From an uncultured Collinsella sp. (lineage in GTDB: Bacteria; Actinomycetota; Coriobacteriia; Coriobacteriales; Coriobacteriaceae): a stretch of 64,000 nt of DNA. Under the pieces are notes generated by a model, which searched no databases, had not been told where the DNA came from, and worked only from the letters and a program-made list of their open reading frames with translations. Below are positions 33,764 through 42,264 of the stretch, in pieces. A program made the position numbers and the translations under genes. The first letter of the stretch is position 1. Each line of letters begins with the position of its first letter. Where the stretch lies: NCBI GenBank assembly GCA_900541875.1, contig UQLF01000006.1, positions 1 through 64,000 of the forward strand. The letters are read 5' to 3'.

Positions 33764-35178
33764 TACATGCCCTCATCGGCAGACATGCTGCCAGAGTCGC
33801 CGCCGTCGGCCGTCATGCCTGCGCCGGTGTCCACGATGAGGGTGTCGCCATCGCGCAGCTTGGTAACCGGCACGTTGGGGTTGATCTCGTTGCCCTGGTC
33901 ATCACGCTTGACCTGCGTTTTGCCGACCACGGCGTCGTTATCGTTTTGCGTCACGACGGTCACCTTGACGCGTCGGGTCTGTTTGCCTTCGCCGTCGGTT
34001 GCCACGTTGACGTAATAGTGCTCGCCATCCTCGGTCATGAGCGCCATGGTCGGTACCATCACCACATCGTCGAGCTGTTCGGTTACCACCGAGACCTCGG
34101 CGGTCATGCCCGGCTTGAGGCGCGCGTCGGGCGCTTCGATCAAAATATCGACGTTAAAGGTCACGCTGCCGCCGCCGTTAGCGTCGGAGTTTGCCACCGA
34201 AGCGATTGCGGTGACCGTTCCCTGGCTCACGATATCGGGAAAGGCCGGATAGGTAACATTGGCGCTCTGCCCAACGGCGATTTTGGCGATATCCTTTTCA
34301 CCCACCTGAATGGTGACCTTCATCTTGGAGAGGTCAGCGATCTGCATGCACTGCTTGCCGCCGCTCGTATCGCCTTCGCCCATAATCATGCCGCCCGTCA
34401 CCGTGGCGCCGACCTTGGCGTTGAGCTCTACGATGCTGCCCGAGCTGGGCGCGGTCACGGTGCGCTCGGCAGCTTTGGCGTTGGCTTGGTCCAGGTTCGC
34501 CTGGGCCGAGGCCAGGTTGCGTTGGGCGCTCGAGACGGCACTCGTGTCGGCGGTGCCGCTGACGCCACTCGCGCCTGCCGCATCTGCGTCAGTCACCGGA
34601 GCGGCTTGGGCGGCAGCTACCGCTTTCTGCGCGTTGGCGAGGTCTTCCTTGGCAGCTGTCACCGCGCGCTGTGCATCGGCAACATTGCGATCGAGCTCGT
34701 CGTTTTTAATGGTCATGAGCACGTCGCCCTCGTTGACGGACTGGCCGGCTTGCACGTTGATCGATGCCACCGTGCCGTCGACAGAAGGGGAGACCACCGA
34801 AGCCGAGATGGGCTTGAGCTGGCCTTTAGCCTCGACGGTGGTCATAAATGTGCCCTCGGTGACCATGTCGGTCACCGGCCCGTTGTTGCCTGCGGGCCGT
34901 GCGTTGATGACGAAGGTCACGACAACGGCGATGAGCACAATGGTGGCCACGACGCCTGCCGCAATGCCGCGTCGGATGAGCTTTTTGCGCCGACGCTCGG
35001 CACGCTTCGCCTTGAGCTTGGCGTAGGCCTCTTCGTCAGAAATCTCGGTTGTATCGCTTGTGCTGTCGTTTTGCTGTGTGGCGTGCACGGTTGTTATGAG
35101 GGGAAGCGTTTCGGTGGCACCCTCGGGCGCTCGCTCGGTATCATTCGGTCCCGGGGTGATGGTGGGGACATTCGACAT
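33763..35178 (-). CDS. HlyD/MacA-like membrane-fusion adaptor of the efflux system
   Basis: A 471-aa protein. The N-terminal 85 residues are charged and cytoplasmic, then a single membrane anchor (GIAAGVVATIVLIAVVVTFVI) leads to an extracytoplasmic HlyD-type fold. This has a biotinyl-lipoyl-like half (SVDGTVASINVQAGQSVNEGDVL), an alpha-helical hairpin rich in Ala/Gln (about residues 165-245), the second lipoyl half and beta-barrel (LKPGMTAEVSVV). The start at 35178 has AAAGGAG. It is the first gene of a three-gene operon with the ATPase and permease. Confidence 0.9.
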   Translation of the reverse strand: MSNVPTITPGPNDTERAPEGATETLPLITTVHATQQNDSTSDTTEISDEEAYAKLKAKRAERRRKKLIRRGIAAGVVATIVLIAVVVTFVINARPAGNNGPVTDMVTEGTFMTTVEAKGQLKPISASVVSPSVDGTVASINVQAGQSVNEGDVLMTIKNDELDRNVADAQRAVTAAKEDLANAQKAVAAAQAAPVTDADAAGASGVSGTADTSAVSSAQRNLASAQANLDQANAKAAERTVTAPSSGSIVELNAKVGATVTGGMIMGEGDTSGGKQCMQIADLSKMKVTIQVGEKDIAKIAVGQSANVTYPAFPDIVSQGTVTAIASVANSDANGGGSVTFNVDILIEAPDARLKPGMTAEVSVVTEQLDDVVMVPTMALMTEDGEHYYVNVATDGEGKQTRRVKVTVVTQNDNDAVVGKTQVKRDDQGNEINPNVPVTKLRDGDTLIVDTGAGMTADGGDSGSMSADEGM

Positions 35179-35308
35179 GGCGTCTCCTTTATAGAAAGTT
35201 CCTCGATAAGTATATGCGCCCGTCGCGAGAGGCGGGCGCATTATGGCGGTATCTTTCGGAACTGTTAGATTGGAGCGTCAGCTCCCCGTTGTGCGAAGGC
35301 GTGTTTCC

Positions 35309-37054
35309 CTACGAGTGCACGACCACGCACAGGCCGACGCTGATGCAGTCGTGGAGTGCCTTGGCATCGGCCAGGCGCAGGTTGATGCAGCCGTGGCTAC
35401 CGCACCATTTGTACGATTCGGCACTATCGAAACTCGAATCGTTTTGCCAGGTAGCGTCGTGGAAGCCGACCATATTGCCCTCGAACGGCATCCAGTAGCT
35501 GACCGGGCTCTCGTATTTGGGCTTTCCGGTCGCGGGGTCTTTGGCACCGATGAGCTTGCTTGCGCCGTCGTTGCTGTTGATCTGCCACACGCCCTCGGGG
35601 GTGGCGTCTTCGCCCGGTTTGCCGGAAATAAAGTTGGCCTCCCACACGATATTGCCGTTCTCGTCGTAGTAGCGCGCGTGCTGCTCGGACAGGTCGACGT
35701 CGATATAGGCCTTCCAATCGGGCTCGCCCTTGGCGGTAAACGTGTCGGCCTTCTTGGAGTACGAAATCTCGATATCGCCGGTCTGCTTGTTATTGATAGC
35801 GTCCTCTACCTGCTTGGCGAGCGTGTCGCTGTCGATGGACCAGCCAAAGTCGCCGCCCTCTACAGCGCATTCCTTACCGTCGGCGCGTGTCCACCAGCGG
35901 GTGGTGCCCACGGTGTGAAAGCCGTTGGCGAGCTCGGCGGCCCAACTGCTGATCTGCGACGTATCGAGCGTGGGGTTGGCCGGATCGGCAAAGCTGATCC
36001 ACTGCAGCACCGAGCTGCCGTCGACCTTGCCGGCATCGTTGCCGTTGAGCTTAAGGGTCACGTTGACGCCCAGGAAGTTGTTGGCGGCATCGCATGCAGC
36101 CTGAATCTGGTCGTTGGTGAGGGTGCCGTTGAGCGGTTCGTAGGCGTCGTTGCCGATCTTGGTGATATCGACGTTCTCGGCGAGCGACGCGAGCTCGATC
36201 TCGGCATATTTGATGACATGCTCGCGGTTGATCTTCTCGTTGGAACGGGCTTTCTCAACGGTAAACTTGCCGGCCTTCTCGTCATAGGAGCTGGCGGCCT
36301 CGAAGGTGCCCGAGCGGCCCTCGTTGAACTCGTCGATAGCGCTGCCCAGGCCCTCCTCAAACTGCTTTTGGTCAAAGGCATCGGAGAGCATGGACAGGTC
36401 GACGTCCTGGTCCAAGTCGACCGAGTCTTTCTTGGTGGCGCTATCGGTTTTGCCGCCGAGCGACGCGATGAGGCGCGATGGCCACAGCAGCGGCTCGTTT
36501 TTGCTGATAATCTCGTGGGCGGCTTCCTCGCCATCGACGATGGGCTCGTCGGACTCGGGCTGGTAGGTCCAGCTAAAGCTGTCGTCCGAAACGGTGAGCT
36601 TGTAGTGCTTCCATGCCGAGTTGACCTTGGTGGCTGCCGAAGATGCGTTAGAGAGCGAGATGTCGACGCCGGCGATGGTAGTGTTGGGGTAGGCGACCTG
36701 CGAGAACGCCACGACGCCTACGATGTAGACGATCGCGACGAGGCCGAGGACGACAAAGAAGGTCGTCTTTCCGCCCGACTTGCTGCTTTTGTTGGTGCGC
36801 TTGTCCGCGGGCCCGCGATTGTTTGCCGCGCGAGCGTGCGAAGGGCCCTGCGTGGGGGCGGCACCATGTGCGGGACGCTGCTGATGTTGTTGATGCTGCT
36901 GGTATTGACGCTGATTCGGGCGCTGAGAGGCATTGGCCGGGCCGTGTTGTTGGCTGTGAGCCGGCGCGATGGGGCGCGGCGATTGGATGCCGCCAGCATG
37001 CCTACTGGGCTGTTGCGGATCGGGAATCATGTTGCTGCGGTCGATTTGCGACAT
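35309..37054 (-). CDS. L,D-transpeptidase with peptidoglycan-binding domains
   Basis: The protein makes 3-3 crosslinks or anchors proteins in peptidoglycan outside the membrane. The 581-aa chain has a Gln/His/Pro-rich cytoplasmic N-terminus (about 95 aa), one transmembrane helix (FFVVLGLVAIVYIVGVVAF), two PG_binding_4-like segments (about 125-445) and a C-terminal YkuD domain. The catalytic motif is GSHGCINL, with His554 and Cys556. The poly-Gln/His stretch near residues 48-60 is low complexity. It is a separate unit from the efflux operon downstream. Confidence 0.92.
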   Translation of the reverse strand: MSQIDRSNMIPDPQQPSRHAGGIQSPRPIAPAHSQQHGPANASQRPNQRQYQQHQQHQQRPAHGAAPTQGPSHARAANNRGPADKRTNKSSKSGGKTTFFVVLGLVAIVYIVGVVAFSQVAYPNTTIAGVDISLSNASSAATKVNSAWKHYKLTVSDDSFSWTYQPESDEPIVDGEEAAHEIISKNEPLLWPSRLIASLGGKTDSATKKDSVDLDQDVDLSMLSDAFDQKQFEEGLGSAIDEFNEGRSGTFEAASSYDEKAGKFTVEKARSNEKINREHVIKYAEIELASLAENVDITKIGNDAYEPLNGTLTNDQIQAACDAANNFLGVNVTLKLNGNDAGKVDGSSVLQWISFADPANPTLDTSQISSWAAELANGFHTVGTTRWWTRADGKECAVEGGDFGWSIDSDTLAKQVEDAINNKQTGDIEISYSKKADTFTAKGEPDWKAYIDVDLSEQHARYYDENGNIVWEANFISGKPGEDATPEGVWQINSNDGASKLIGAKDPATGKPKYESPVSYWMPFEGNMVGFHDATWQNDSSFDSAESYKWCGSHGCINLRLADAKALHDCISVGLCVVVHS

Positions 37055-37171
37055 CGTGTATATTTCCTTCGAGTTTCGCCTTGCGGCTCATCGTGTTTTA
37101 ACTGGGCTTGCATTATAGCGATTAGCCTGTTGTTTGTGGTGCGGAAACAGTATCAGTTTGGAGAAGCCTGC

Positions 37172-38779
37172 CTATCCGCATATGCCGCATTTGGCGCAGG
37201 CAGAAAGCGCGGCCGGGGCTTGAGCGATGCCGCCTTTGGCCGTCTCGCGCAGGGTTGCCGGAAGGGCGTGGCCCACCGAGAGCATCACATGCGCCATCTG
37301 GTCAAACGGTACCAGGCTCTTGATGCCGGCGAGCGCGAGCTGGGCCGAGCTGAAGGCCGCAGCCACGCCGATGGCATTGCGGTTTTGGCACGGCACCTCG
37401 ACCAGTCCGCCCACGGGGTCGCAAACGAGGCCCAGCAGATTGCTCAGCGCGATGGAGCTGGCGTCAAGTGCCTGCTCGGGGGTGCCGCCGAGCATCTGCA
37501 CCAGCGCGGCGGCGGCCATGGCGGCGGCGCTTCCCACCTCGGCCTGGCAGCCGCCCTCGGCGCCGGCGACGCAGGCGCTCGTGGTGAGGTTGAGGCCGAT
37601 AGCGGCGGCACAGTAGAGGGCGTCCATGACCTGATCGTCATCGAGCTGCAGGTGGTCGGCCAGGGCCAGCACGCAGCCGGGCACGACGCCCGCGGAGCCT
37701 GCCGTGGGGGCCGCGACGATCACGCCCATAGTGGCGGAGCGCTCAAGTACGGCCATGGCACGTGCCACGGCTTCGGTCTGTACGGCGCCCATTAAACTGG
37801 AGCTAAGGTCGTTGCGGCCGGTGGCATCGACGAGCTTAGCCTCGCCGCCGATAAGCCCGCCGAGCGAGCGCTGCGGATTGGCGATGGGGGCCGTGGTCTC
37901 CTCGCGCATGACGTCGAGCACGCGGCGCATGGCGGCGACGGCGTGCTCCTCGCCGGTCAGACGCGCCTCGCGCACGGCCATGACGGCGCCGATGCTGAGT
38001 CCCAGCTCCTCGCATGCGTCGAGCAGCTGCTCGCCGTCGTCGAAGACCTCCTTGGCCGAGACGCCGGGGGAGAGCGATGATGCCGAGCCGGGGAGCTCAA
38101 TAAAGGTGGCGTAGCCGACGTTGTCGAGTTTGCGCAGCATGGGGATAACAGTGTCGTCGGGTGTGCCGTCGGTCTCAAAGACGGAGTAGGCCTGGCCGCC
38201 CACCTCAGTGCGGTAGGTACGGCAAAACGCGATGTTTACATGGGCGTAGGCGAGCAAGTTGGTAAGCGCGGCGAGTACGCCGGGGACGTCGTAGTGCGCC
38301 ACGAAGAGCGTGGAGTACATGCCCGAGATGTCGACACCGACGCCGTTGATGCGGCTGATGCGCATCTTGCCGCCGCCCAGACTCTCGCCGCGGACCTGCG
38401 CCGTTGCGCCCGTGTCGTCGACCATGTCGATATCGACGGTGTTGGGGTGGATGGAGGCGTCGTCGCCCTTGATGTCAAAGTGATAATCGAGGCCCTGCTC
38501 GCGTGCGAGGTCAAAGGCCTGCTTGATATTCTCGTCGTCGGTGTCGAGCCCCAGGATACCCGCGACGAGCGCTCGGTCGGTGCCGTGGCCGCGGTAGGTG
38601 TGGGCGAAGGAGTTCCACAGGCCAAAGGTGACCTTGGTAATGCGGCCCTCGAGCAGGCTGGCGGCCACCTGGGCGCACCGCAGGGCGCCGGCGGTGTGCG
38701 ATGAGCTGGGGCCGACCATGACGGGGCCCAAGATTTCGAATGCCGAGGTCGTAGCTAGTGTTTGCGGCTTGCCTGCCAT
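37172..38779 (-). CDS. sdaA: L-serine ammonia-lyase, iron-sulfur type, single chain
   Basis: The enzyme converts L-serine to pyruvate and ammonia with a [4Fe-4S] cluster. The 535-aa chain joins the beta part (FEILGPVMVGPSSSHTAGALR, then an ACT-like region near HYDVPGVLAAL) and the alpha part (VVAAPTAGSAGVVPG, GCQAEVGSAAAMAAAAL, CDPVGGLVEVPCQNRNAIG). Conserved cysteines are visible, and the chain ends in CAKCGICG. AAGGAG precedes ATG 38779; an upstream in-frame ATG lies inside the palindromic leader and is unlikely. Confidence 0.93.
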   Translation of the reverse strand: MAGKPQTLATTSAFEILGPVMVGPSSSHTAGALRCAQVAASLLEGRITKVTFGLWNSFAHTYRGHGTDRALVAGILGLDTDDENIKQAFDLAREQGLDYHFDIKGDDASIHPNTVDIDMVDDTGATAQVRGESLGGGKMRISRINGVGVDISGMYSTLFVAHYDVPGVLAALTNLLAYAHVNIAFCRTYRTEVGGQAYSVFETDGTPDDTVIPMLRKLDNVGYATFIELPGSASSLSPGVSAKEVFDDGEQLLDACEELGLSIGAVMAVREARLTGEEHAVAAMRRVLDVMREETTAPIANPQRSLGGLIGGEAKLVDATGRNDLSSSLMGAVQTEAVARAMAVLERSATMGVIVAAPTAGSAGVVPGCVLALADHLQLDDDQVMDALYCAAAIGLNLTTSACVAGAEGGCQAEVGSAAAMAAAALVQMLGGTPEQALDASSIALSNLLGLVCDPVGGLVEVPCQNRNAIGVAAAFSSAQLALAGIKSLVPFDQMAHVMLSVGHALPATLRETAKGGIAQAPAALSACAKCGICG

Positions 38780-38805
38780 GGGTGCTCCTTTAATCTGTCC
38801 CGTCG

Positions 38806-38924
38806 TCCCGAGGGGCGGGGCATAAGGTCGCCTGCTCGGACAGTCCTGCTCGCACGGAGAGCACATTAAGTGCTCTCCGGCTCGTGCGGAACTCGCGATC
38901 GACCTTATGCCCCGCCCCTCGGGA
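38806..38924 (-). repeat. 119-bp palindrome with inner hairpin in the sdaA leader
   Basis: A perfect 25-bp inverted repeat (38806-38830 with 38900-38924, beginning TCCCGAGGGGCGGGGCATAA) encloses a second perfect hairpin GGAGAGCAC/GTGCTCTCC. Beside it lies GAGCAGGACTGT, read on the minus strand, which matches the element at window start. It lies 25 nt upstream of the sdaA start. It may be a mobile palindromic repeat, or a leader structure affecting sdaA. The remaining gap up to metK holds only the metK terminator. Confidence 0.7.
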
Positions 38925-39017
38925 CTAAGGATACATGGTTGGAGTTGCTATACTGCAAAATTTATCGGCCTGTGACCTATTCCATGTTCCAGGTCGGCTC
39001 ATCTTCGCTACCGGTTA

Positions 39018-39056
39018 AATAAAAAAAGAAGTACCGGTTGGAACCGGTACTTCTTT
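39018..39056 (-). terminator. Terminator after metK
   Basis: A 15-bp perfect stem (AAAGAAGTACCGGTT with AACCGGTACTTCTTT) has a minimal loop, and on the minus strand it is followed by a T-run. T-rich sequence lies on both sides, so it can act in both directions. Confidence 0.92.
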
Positions 39057-39095
39057 TGAAAGTGCATATGTTGTTGTGACCTTAGCGGTTCTTAA

Positions 39096-40376
39096 TTACA
39101 GGCCGCAGGCTGCTTTGAGTTCTTCGACTCGATCGGTTTTCTCCCAGGTGAAGTCGGCGTCTTCGCGGCCGAAGTGGCCGTAGGCTGCCGTCTTCTCGTA
39201 GATCGGTCGACGCAGGTCCAGGTCACGGATGATCGCGCCCGGGCGCAGGTCGAAGGTCTTCTCGACGGCCTCGACGATCTTGTCCTCGGCAACATGCGCG
39301 GTACCGAAGGTGTCGACCATAATAGACAGCGGTTTGGACACGCCGATGGCGTAGGCCAGCTCGACCTCGCAGCGATCGGCCAGGCCGGCGGCGACCACGT
39401 TCTTGGCGACCCAGCGTGCGGCGTATGCGGCGGAGCGGTCGACCTTGGTGCAGTCCTTGCCGCTAAAGGCGCCGCCACCGTGACGGCCGTAACCGCCGTA
39501 GGTGTCAACGATGATCTTGCGGCCGGTGAGGCCCGTGTCGCCCATGGGGCCGCCCACGACAAAGCGACCGGTGGGGTTCACATAGATGTCGGCGTTGTCC
39601 CACGGCATGTTCTCGGCGGCCATGACGGGGGTGATGACGTGCTCGATGAGGTCGTCCTTGATCTTGCCCATGTCCTCAATCTCCTCGGCGTGCTGCGTGG
39701 AGATGACGATGGTCGTGACCTCGACGGGTTTGCCGTCCTCGTAGCGCACCGTGACCTGGGTCTTGCCGTCGGGGCGCAGGTAGGGCAGGGTGCCGTCGTG
39801 GCGCACGGCGGCCAGGCGCTCGGCCAGGCGGCTCGCCAGGTAGTGCGGCATGGGCATGAGGGTCTTGGTCTCGTTGGAGGCATAGCCAAACATCATGCCC
39901 TGGTCGCCGGCGCCGATCAGGTCGATCGGGTCGGTGGTGGCACCGGTCTGGGTCTCGAAGGACTCGTCGACGCCCTGGGCGATATCGGGAGACTGCTCGT
40001 GGATGAGGCTCATAACGCCGCAGGTATCGCAGTCAAAACCGAATTTTGCGCGGTTGTAGCCAATGCGGCGGATAACGCCACGGGCAATCTCCTGCACGTC
40101 GACGTAGGCCTGGGTGCGGATCTCGCCGGCAACGATGACGGTGCCGGTAGTCACGAGGGTCTCGCAGGCGCAGCGGACGTTCTCAACGTTGGCGGGCACG
40201 CCGTTGGGCGCGATGTAGCCCTGCTCCTGCAGCTCTATTTCTTTAGCGAGGATTGCGTCGAGGACGGCGTCGCTGATCTGGTCAGCGATCTTATCGGGAT
40301 GACCTTCGGTCACCGACTCCGACGTAAATACAAAGGACCCGTGTTGGGGTGGGATGGAACGAAGTTCTTCTGACAT
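39096..40376 (-). CDS. metK: S-adenosylmethionine synthetase
   Basis: MetK makes SAM from methionine and ATP. The 426-aa protein shows [31 protein letters not shown], and [20 protein letters not shown], all active-site motifs. It is about 40 aa longer than the E. coli enzyme, partly through an insert ([16 protein letters not shown]). GAAAGGA precedes the ATG. No SAM riboswitch is evident in the leader. SAM is the methyl donor for the cobalamin methylases of the island. Confidence 0.96.
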   Translation of the reverse strand: MSEELRSIPPQHGSFVFTSESVTEGHPDKIADQISDAVLDAILAKEIELQEQGYIAPNGVPANVENVRCACETLVTTGTVIVAGEIRTQAYVDVQEIARGVIRRIGYNRAKFGFDCDTCGVMSLIHEQSPDIAQGVDESFETQTGATTDPIDLIGAGDQGMMFGYASNETKTLMPMPHYLASRLAERLAAVRHDGTLPYLRPDGKTQVTVRYEDGKPVEVTTIVISTQHAEEIEDMGKIKDDLIEHVITPVMAAENMPWDNADIYVNPTGRFVVGGPMGDTGLTGRKIIVDTYGGYGRHGGGAFSGKDCTKVDRSAAYAARWVAKNVVAAGLADRCEVELAYAIGVSKPLSIMVDTFGTAHVAEDKIVEAVEKTFDLRPGAIIRDLDLRRPIYEKTAAYGHFGREDADFTWEKTDRVEELKAACGL

Positions 40377-40485
40377 GATTGTCCTTTCAAAAACGTGTCC
40401 CGGCGACCGTTACCATTCCGCCGAGCTCTATATGCAAGGGTACATCATATCGCGTAAATCCAACATTCACACCCTTTCCGCACCT

Positions 40486-40617
40486 ACTCATTGGGGACTA
40501 CTCATTGGGGACAGACTTAAATGACCAGCCGGGTGCTCATTGGGGACAGACTTAAATGACCAGCCTTACCTCAGGTTGCCCAACGACTGGTCATTTAAGT
40601 CTGTCCCCAATGAGTAG
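40486..40617. repeat. Cluster of REP-like repeats between metK and gltX
   Basis: The unit CTCATTGGGGACAGACTTAA, continuing ATGACCAGCC, occurs twice in direct orientation (40501-40530 and 40537-40565) and once inverted (about 40586-40617). A truncated copy (CTCATTGGGGACTA) lies just before. The outer pair can form a long hairpin. The rest of this 323-bp divergent gap should contain both promoters. I see no further gene. Confidence 0.85.
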
Positions 40618-40699
40618 GTCGGTGCCCTTTGTGCGGAGGTTGCTTTGTTGCTTTATACTGGTGCGGTTAGACATCCATCCTGCAATCGAGGAGATTTCC

Positions 40700-42175
40700 A
40701 TGGCATCAGACGTTCGCGTCCGCTTTGCACCCTCACCGACGGGCAAGCTGCACATCGGCGGCGCCCGCACCGCTATCTATAACTGGGCTTTCGCCCGTGC
40801 AAACGGCGGCACGTTCATCCTGCGCATCGACGACACCGACCCCACCCGTTCCACCGACGAGAACACGCAGATTATCCTGCGCGCCATGCGTTGGCTGGGC
40901 TTGGACTGGGACGAGGGTCCCGAGGTGGGCGGCGATTACGGCCCCTACGCACAGACCGAGCGCCTGGACCTGTACAAGCAGGCCGCCCAGAAGCTCTGGG
41001 ACGAGGGCAAGGCCTATCCCTGCTTCTGCACCAAGGAACAGCTCGACGCCGATCGAAAGGCCGCCCAGGAGCGCAAGGATCCCTTCCAGGGCTATCAGCG
41101 CCGCTGCCGCGATCTTGATCCCGAGGAGGCACGCCGCCGCATCGAGGCCGGCGAGTCCTACGTCCTGCGCATCAAGGTGCCCGAGGGCCGCGGTGACGTC
41201 GTCATCCACGACGCCGTCCACGGCGAGGTGACCTTCGACGCCAAGGAGCTCGACGACTTCGTCATCTTCCGCTCCGATGGCACGCCCACGTACAACTTCG
41301 CGACCGTCGTCGACGACGCCATGATGAAGATCACCCACGTCATCCGCGGTGACGACCATCTGTCCAACACCCCGCGCCAGGTCATGGTCTACGAGGCCCT
41401 CGGCGCCCCCGTGCCTACGTTCGCCCACATCTCCATGATCTTGGGTGCCGACGGCAAAAAGCTCTCTAAGCGCCACGGCGCTACCTCGGTGGAGGAGTAC
41501 CGCGACGCCGGCTACCTGTCCGACGCCTTTGTCAACTATCTGGCGCTGCTTGGCTGGTCGCTCGACGGCGAGACCACGATTATCCCGCGCGATGTCCTGG
41601 CCAGCAAGTTCTCGCTCGACCGCATCTCCAAGAACCCGGCGACCTTCGACCCCAAGAAGCTCGACTGGGTCAATGCCGAGTATATCAACGGCATGTCCGA
41701 TGCTCAGTTTGCCGACGAGATCATGGTCCCCGAGCTGCACGAGGCGGGTCTCATCGAGGGTAATGTCGAGTACGGCGAGGATTGGATCGACGCGCTTGCC
41801 GCCATCGTCAAGCCGCGCACCAAGATGCCGGCCGACGCCGTGACCGTCGCCGCTCCCATCTTTGCCACGGCCGAGACGCTCGAGTATGACGAGAAGTCCG
41901 TCAACAAGGGTCTGGCCAAGGAAGGCATGGGCGCCATTCTGGATGCCGCCAAGGCCGCGCTCGAGGGCGTGGACGAGTGGACGGCCGCCAACATCGACGC
42001 CGCGCTTGAGCCGCTGCCCGAGCAGATGGACCTCAAGAAGCGCGTGGTGTTCCAGGCCGTGCGCGTCGCCGTCTGCGGCAACATGGTGAGCCCCCCGCTG
42101 GGCGAGACCATGGCACTCGTCGGCCGCGACGACTGCCTGGCGCGCATCGACCGCGCCCGCACGATGGCGCTGTAG
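40700..42175 (+). CDS. gltX: Glutamyl-tRNA synthetase
   Basis: A 491-aa class I synthetase that charges tRNA-Glu, such as the one at 6168. It has the HIGH-type motif APSPTGKLHIGGARTA, RIDDTDPTRS, VIRGDDHLSNTPRQ, and the KMSKS equivalent KKLSKRHGA. The C-terminal anticodon-binding helical domain is complete. GAGGAG precedes ATG 40700; the longer ORF upstream runs through the repeat cluster and is not coding. Actinobacteria without GlnRS often use this enzyme for tRNA-Gln as well, but that is not shown here. Confidence 0.95.
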   Translation: MASDVRVRFAPSPTGKLHIGGARTAIYNWAFARANGGTFILRIDDTDPTRSTDENTQIILRAMRWLGLDWDEGPEVGGDYGPYAQTERLDLYKQAAQKLWDEGKAYPCFCTKEQLDADRKAAQERKDPFQGYQRRCRDLDPEEARRRIEAGESYVLRIKVPEGRGDVVIHDAVHGEVTFDAKELDDFVIFRSDGTPTYNFATVVDDAMMKITHVIRGDDHLSNTPRQVMVYEALGAPVPTFAHISMILGADGKKLSKRHGATSVEEYRDAGYLSDAFVNYLALLGWSLDGETTIIPRDVLASKFSLDRISKNPATFDPKKLDWVNAEYINGMSDAQFADEIMVPELHEAGLIEGNVEYGEDWIDALAAIVKPRTKMPADAVTVAAPIFATAETLEYDEKSVNKGLAKEGMGAILDAAKAALEGVDEWTAANIDAALEPLPEQMDLKKRVVFQAVRVAVCGNMVSPPLGETMALVGRDDCLARIDRARTMAL

Positions 42176-42198
42176 CAGCTGCGTAAACGCATGTATCT

Positions 42199-42231
42199 GA
42201 GCCCCGCTCACCACGAGTGGGGCTCTTGTTT
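42199..42231 (+). terminator. Terminator after gltX
   Basis: GAGCCCC (42199-42205) pairs with GGGGCTC (42219-42225), with CTC/GAG pairing inside, and TTGTTT follows. Confidence 0.85.
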
Positions 42232-42264
42232 CTAAAGACGTATGGGATAGGAGGTGCTGGGGCC

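Noticed and set aside
40377..40440. SAM riboswitch in the metK leader
   Set aside because: The short leader shows no SAM-I, SAM-II or SAM-IV core motifs, and there is little room before the repeat cluster.
40486..40617. Integron attC or CRISPR-like array in the metK-gltX gap
   Set aside because: There are only three or four units in mixed orientation with unequal spacing, and no integrase or Cas gene is nearby.
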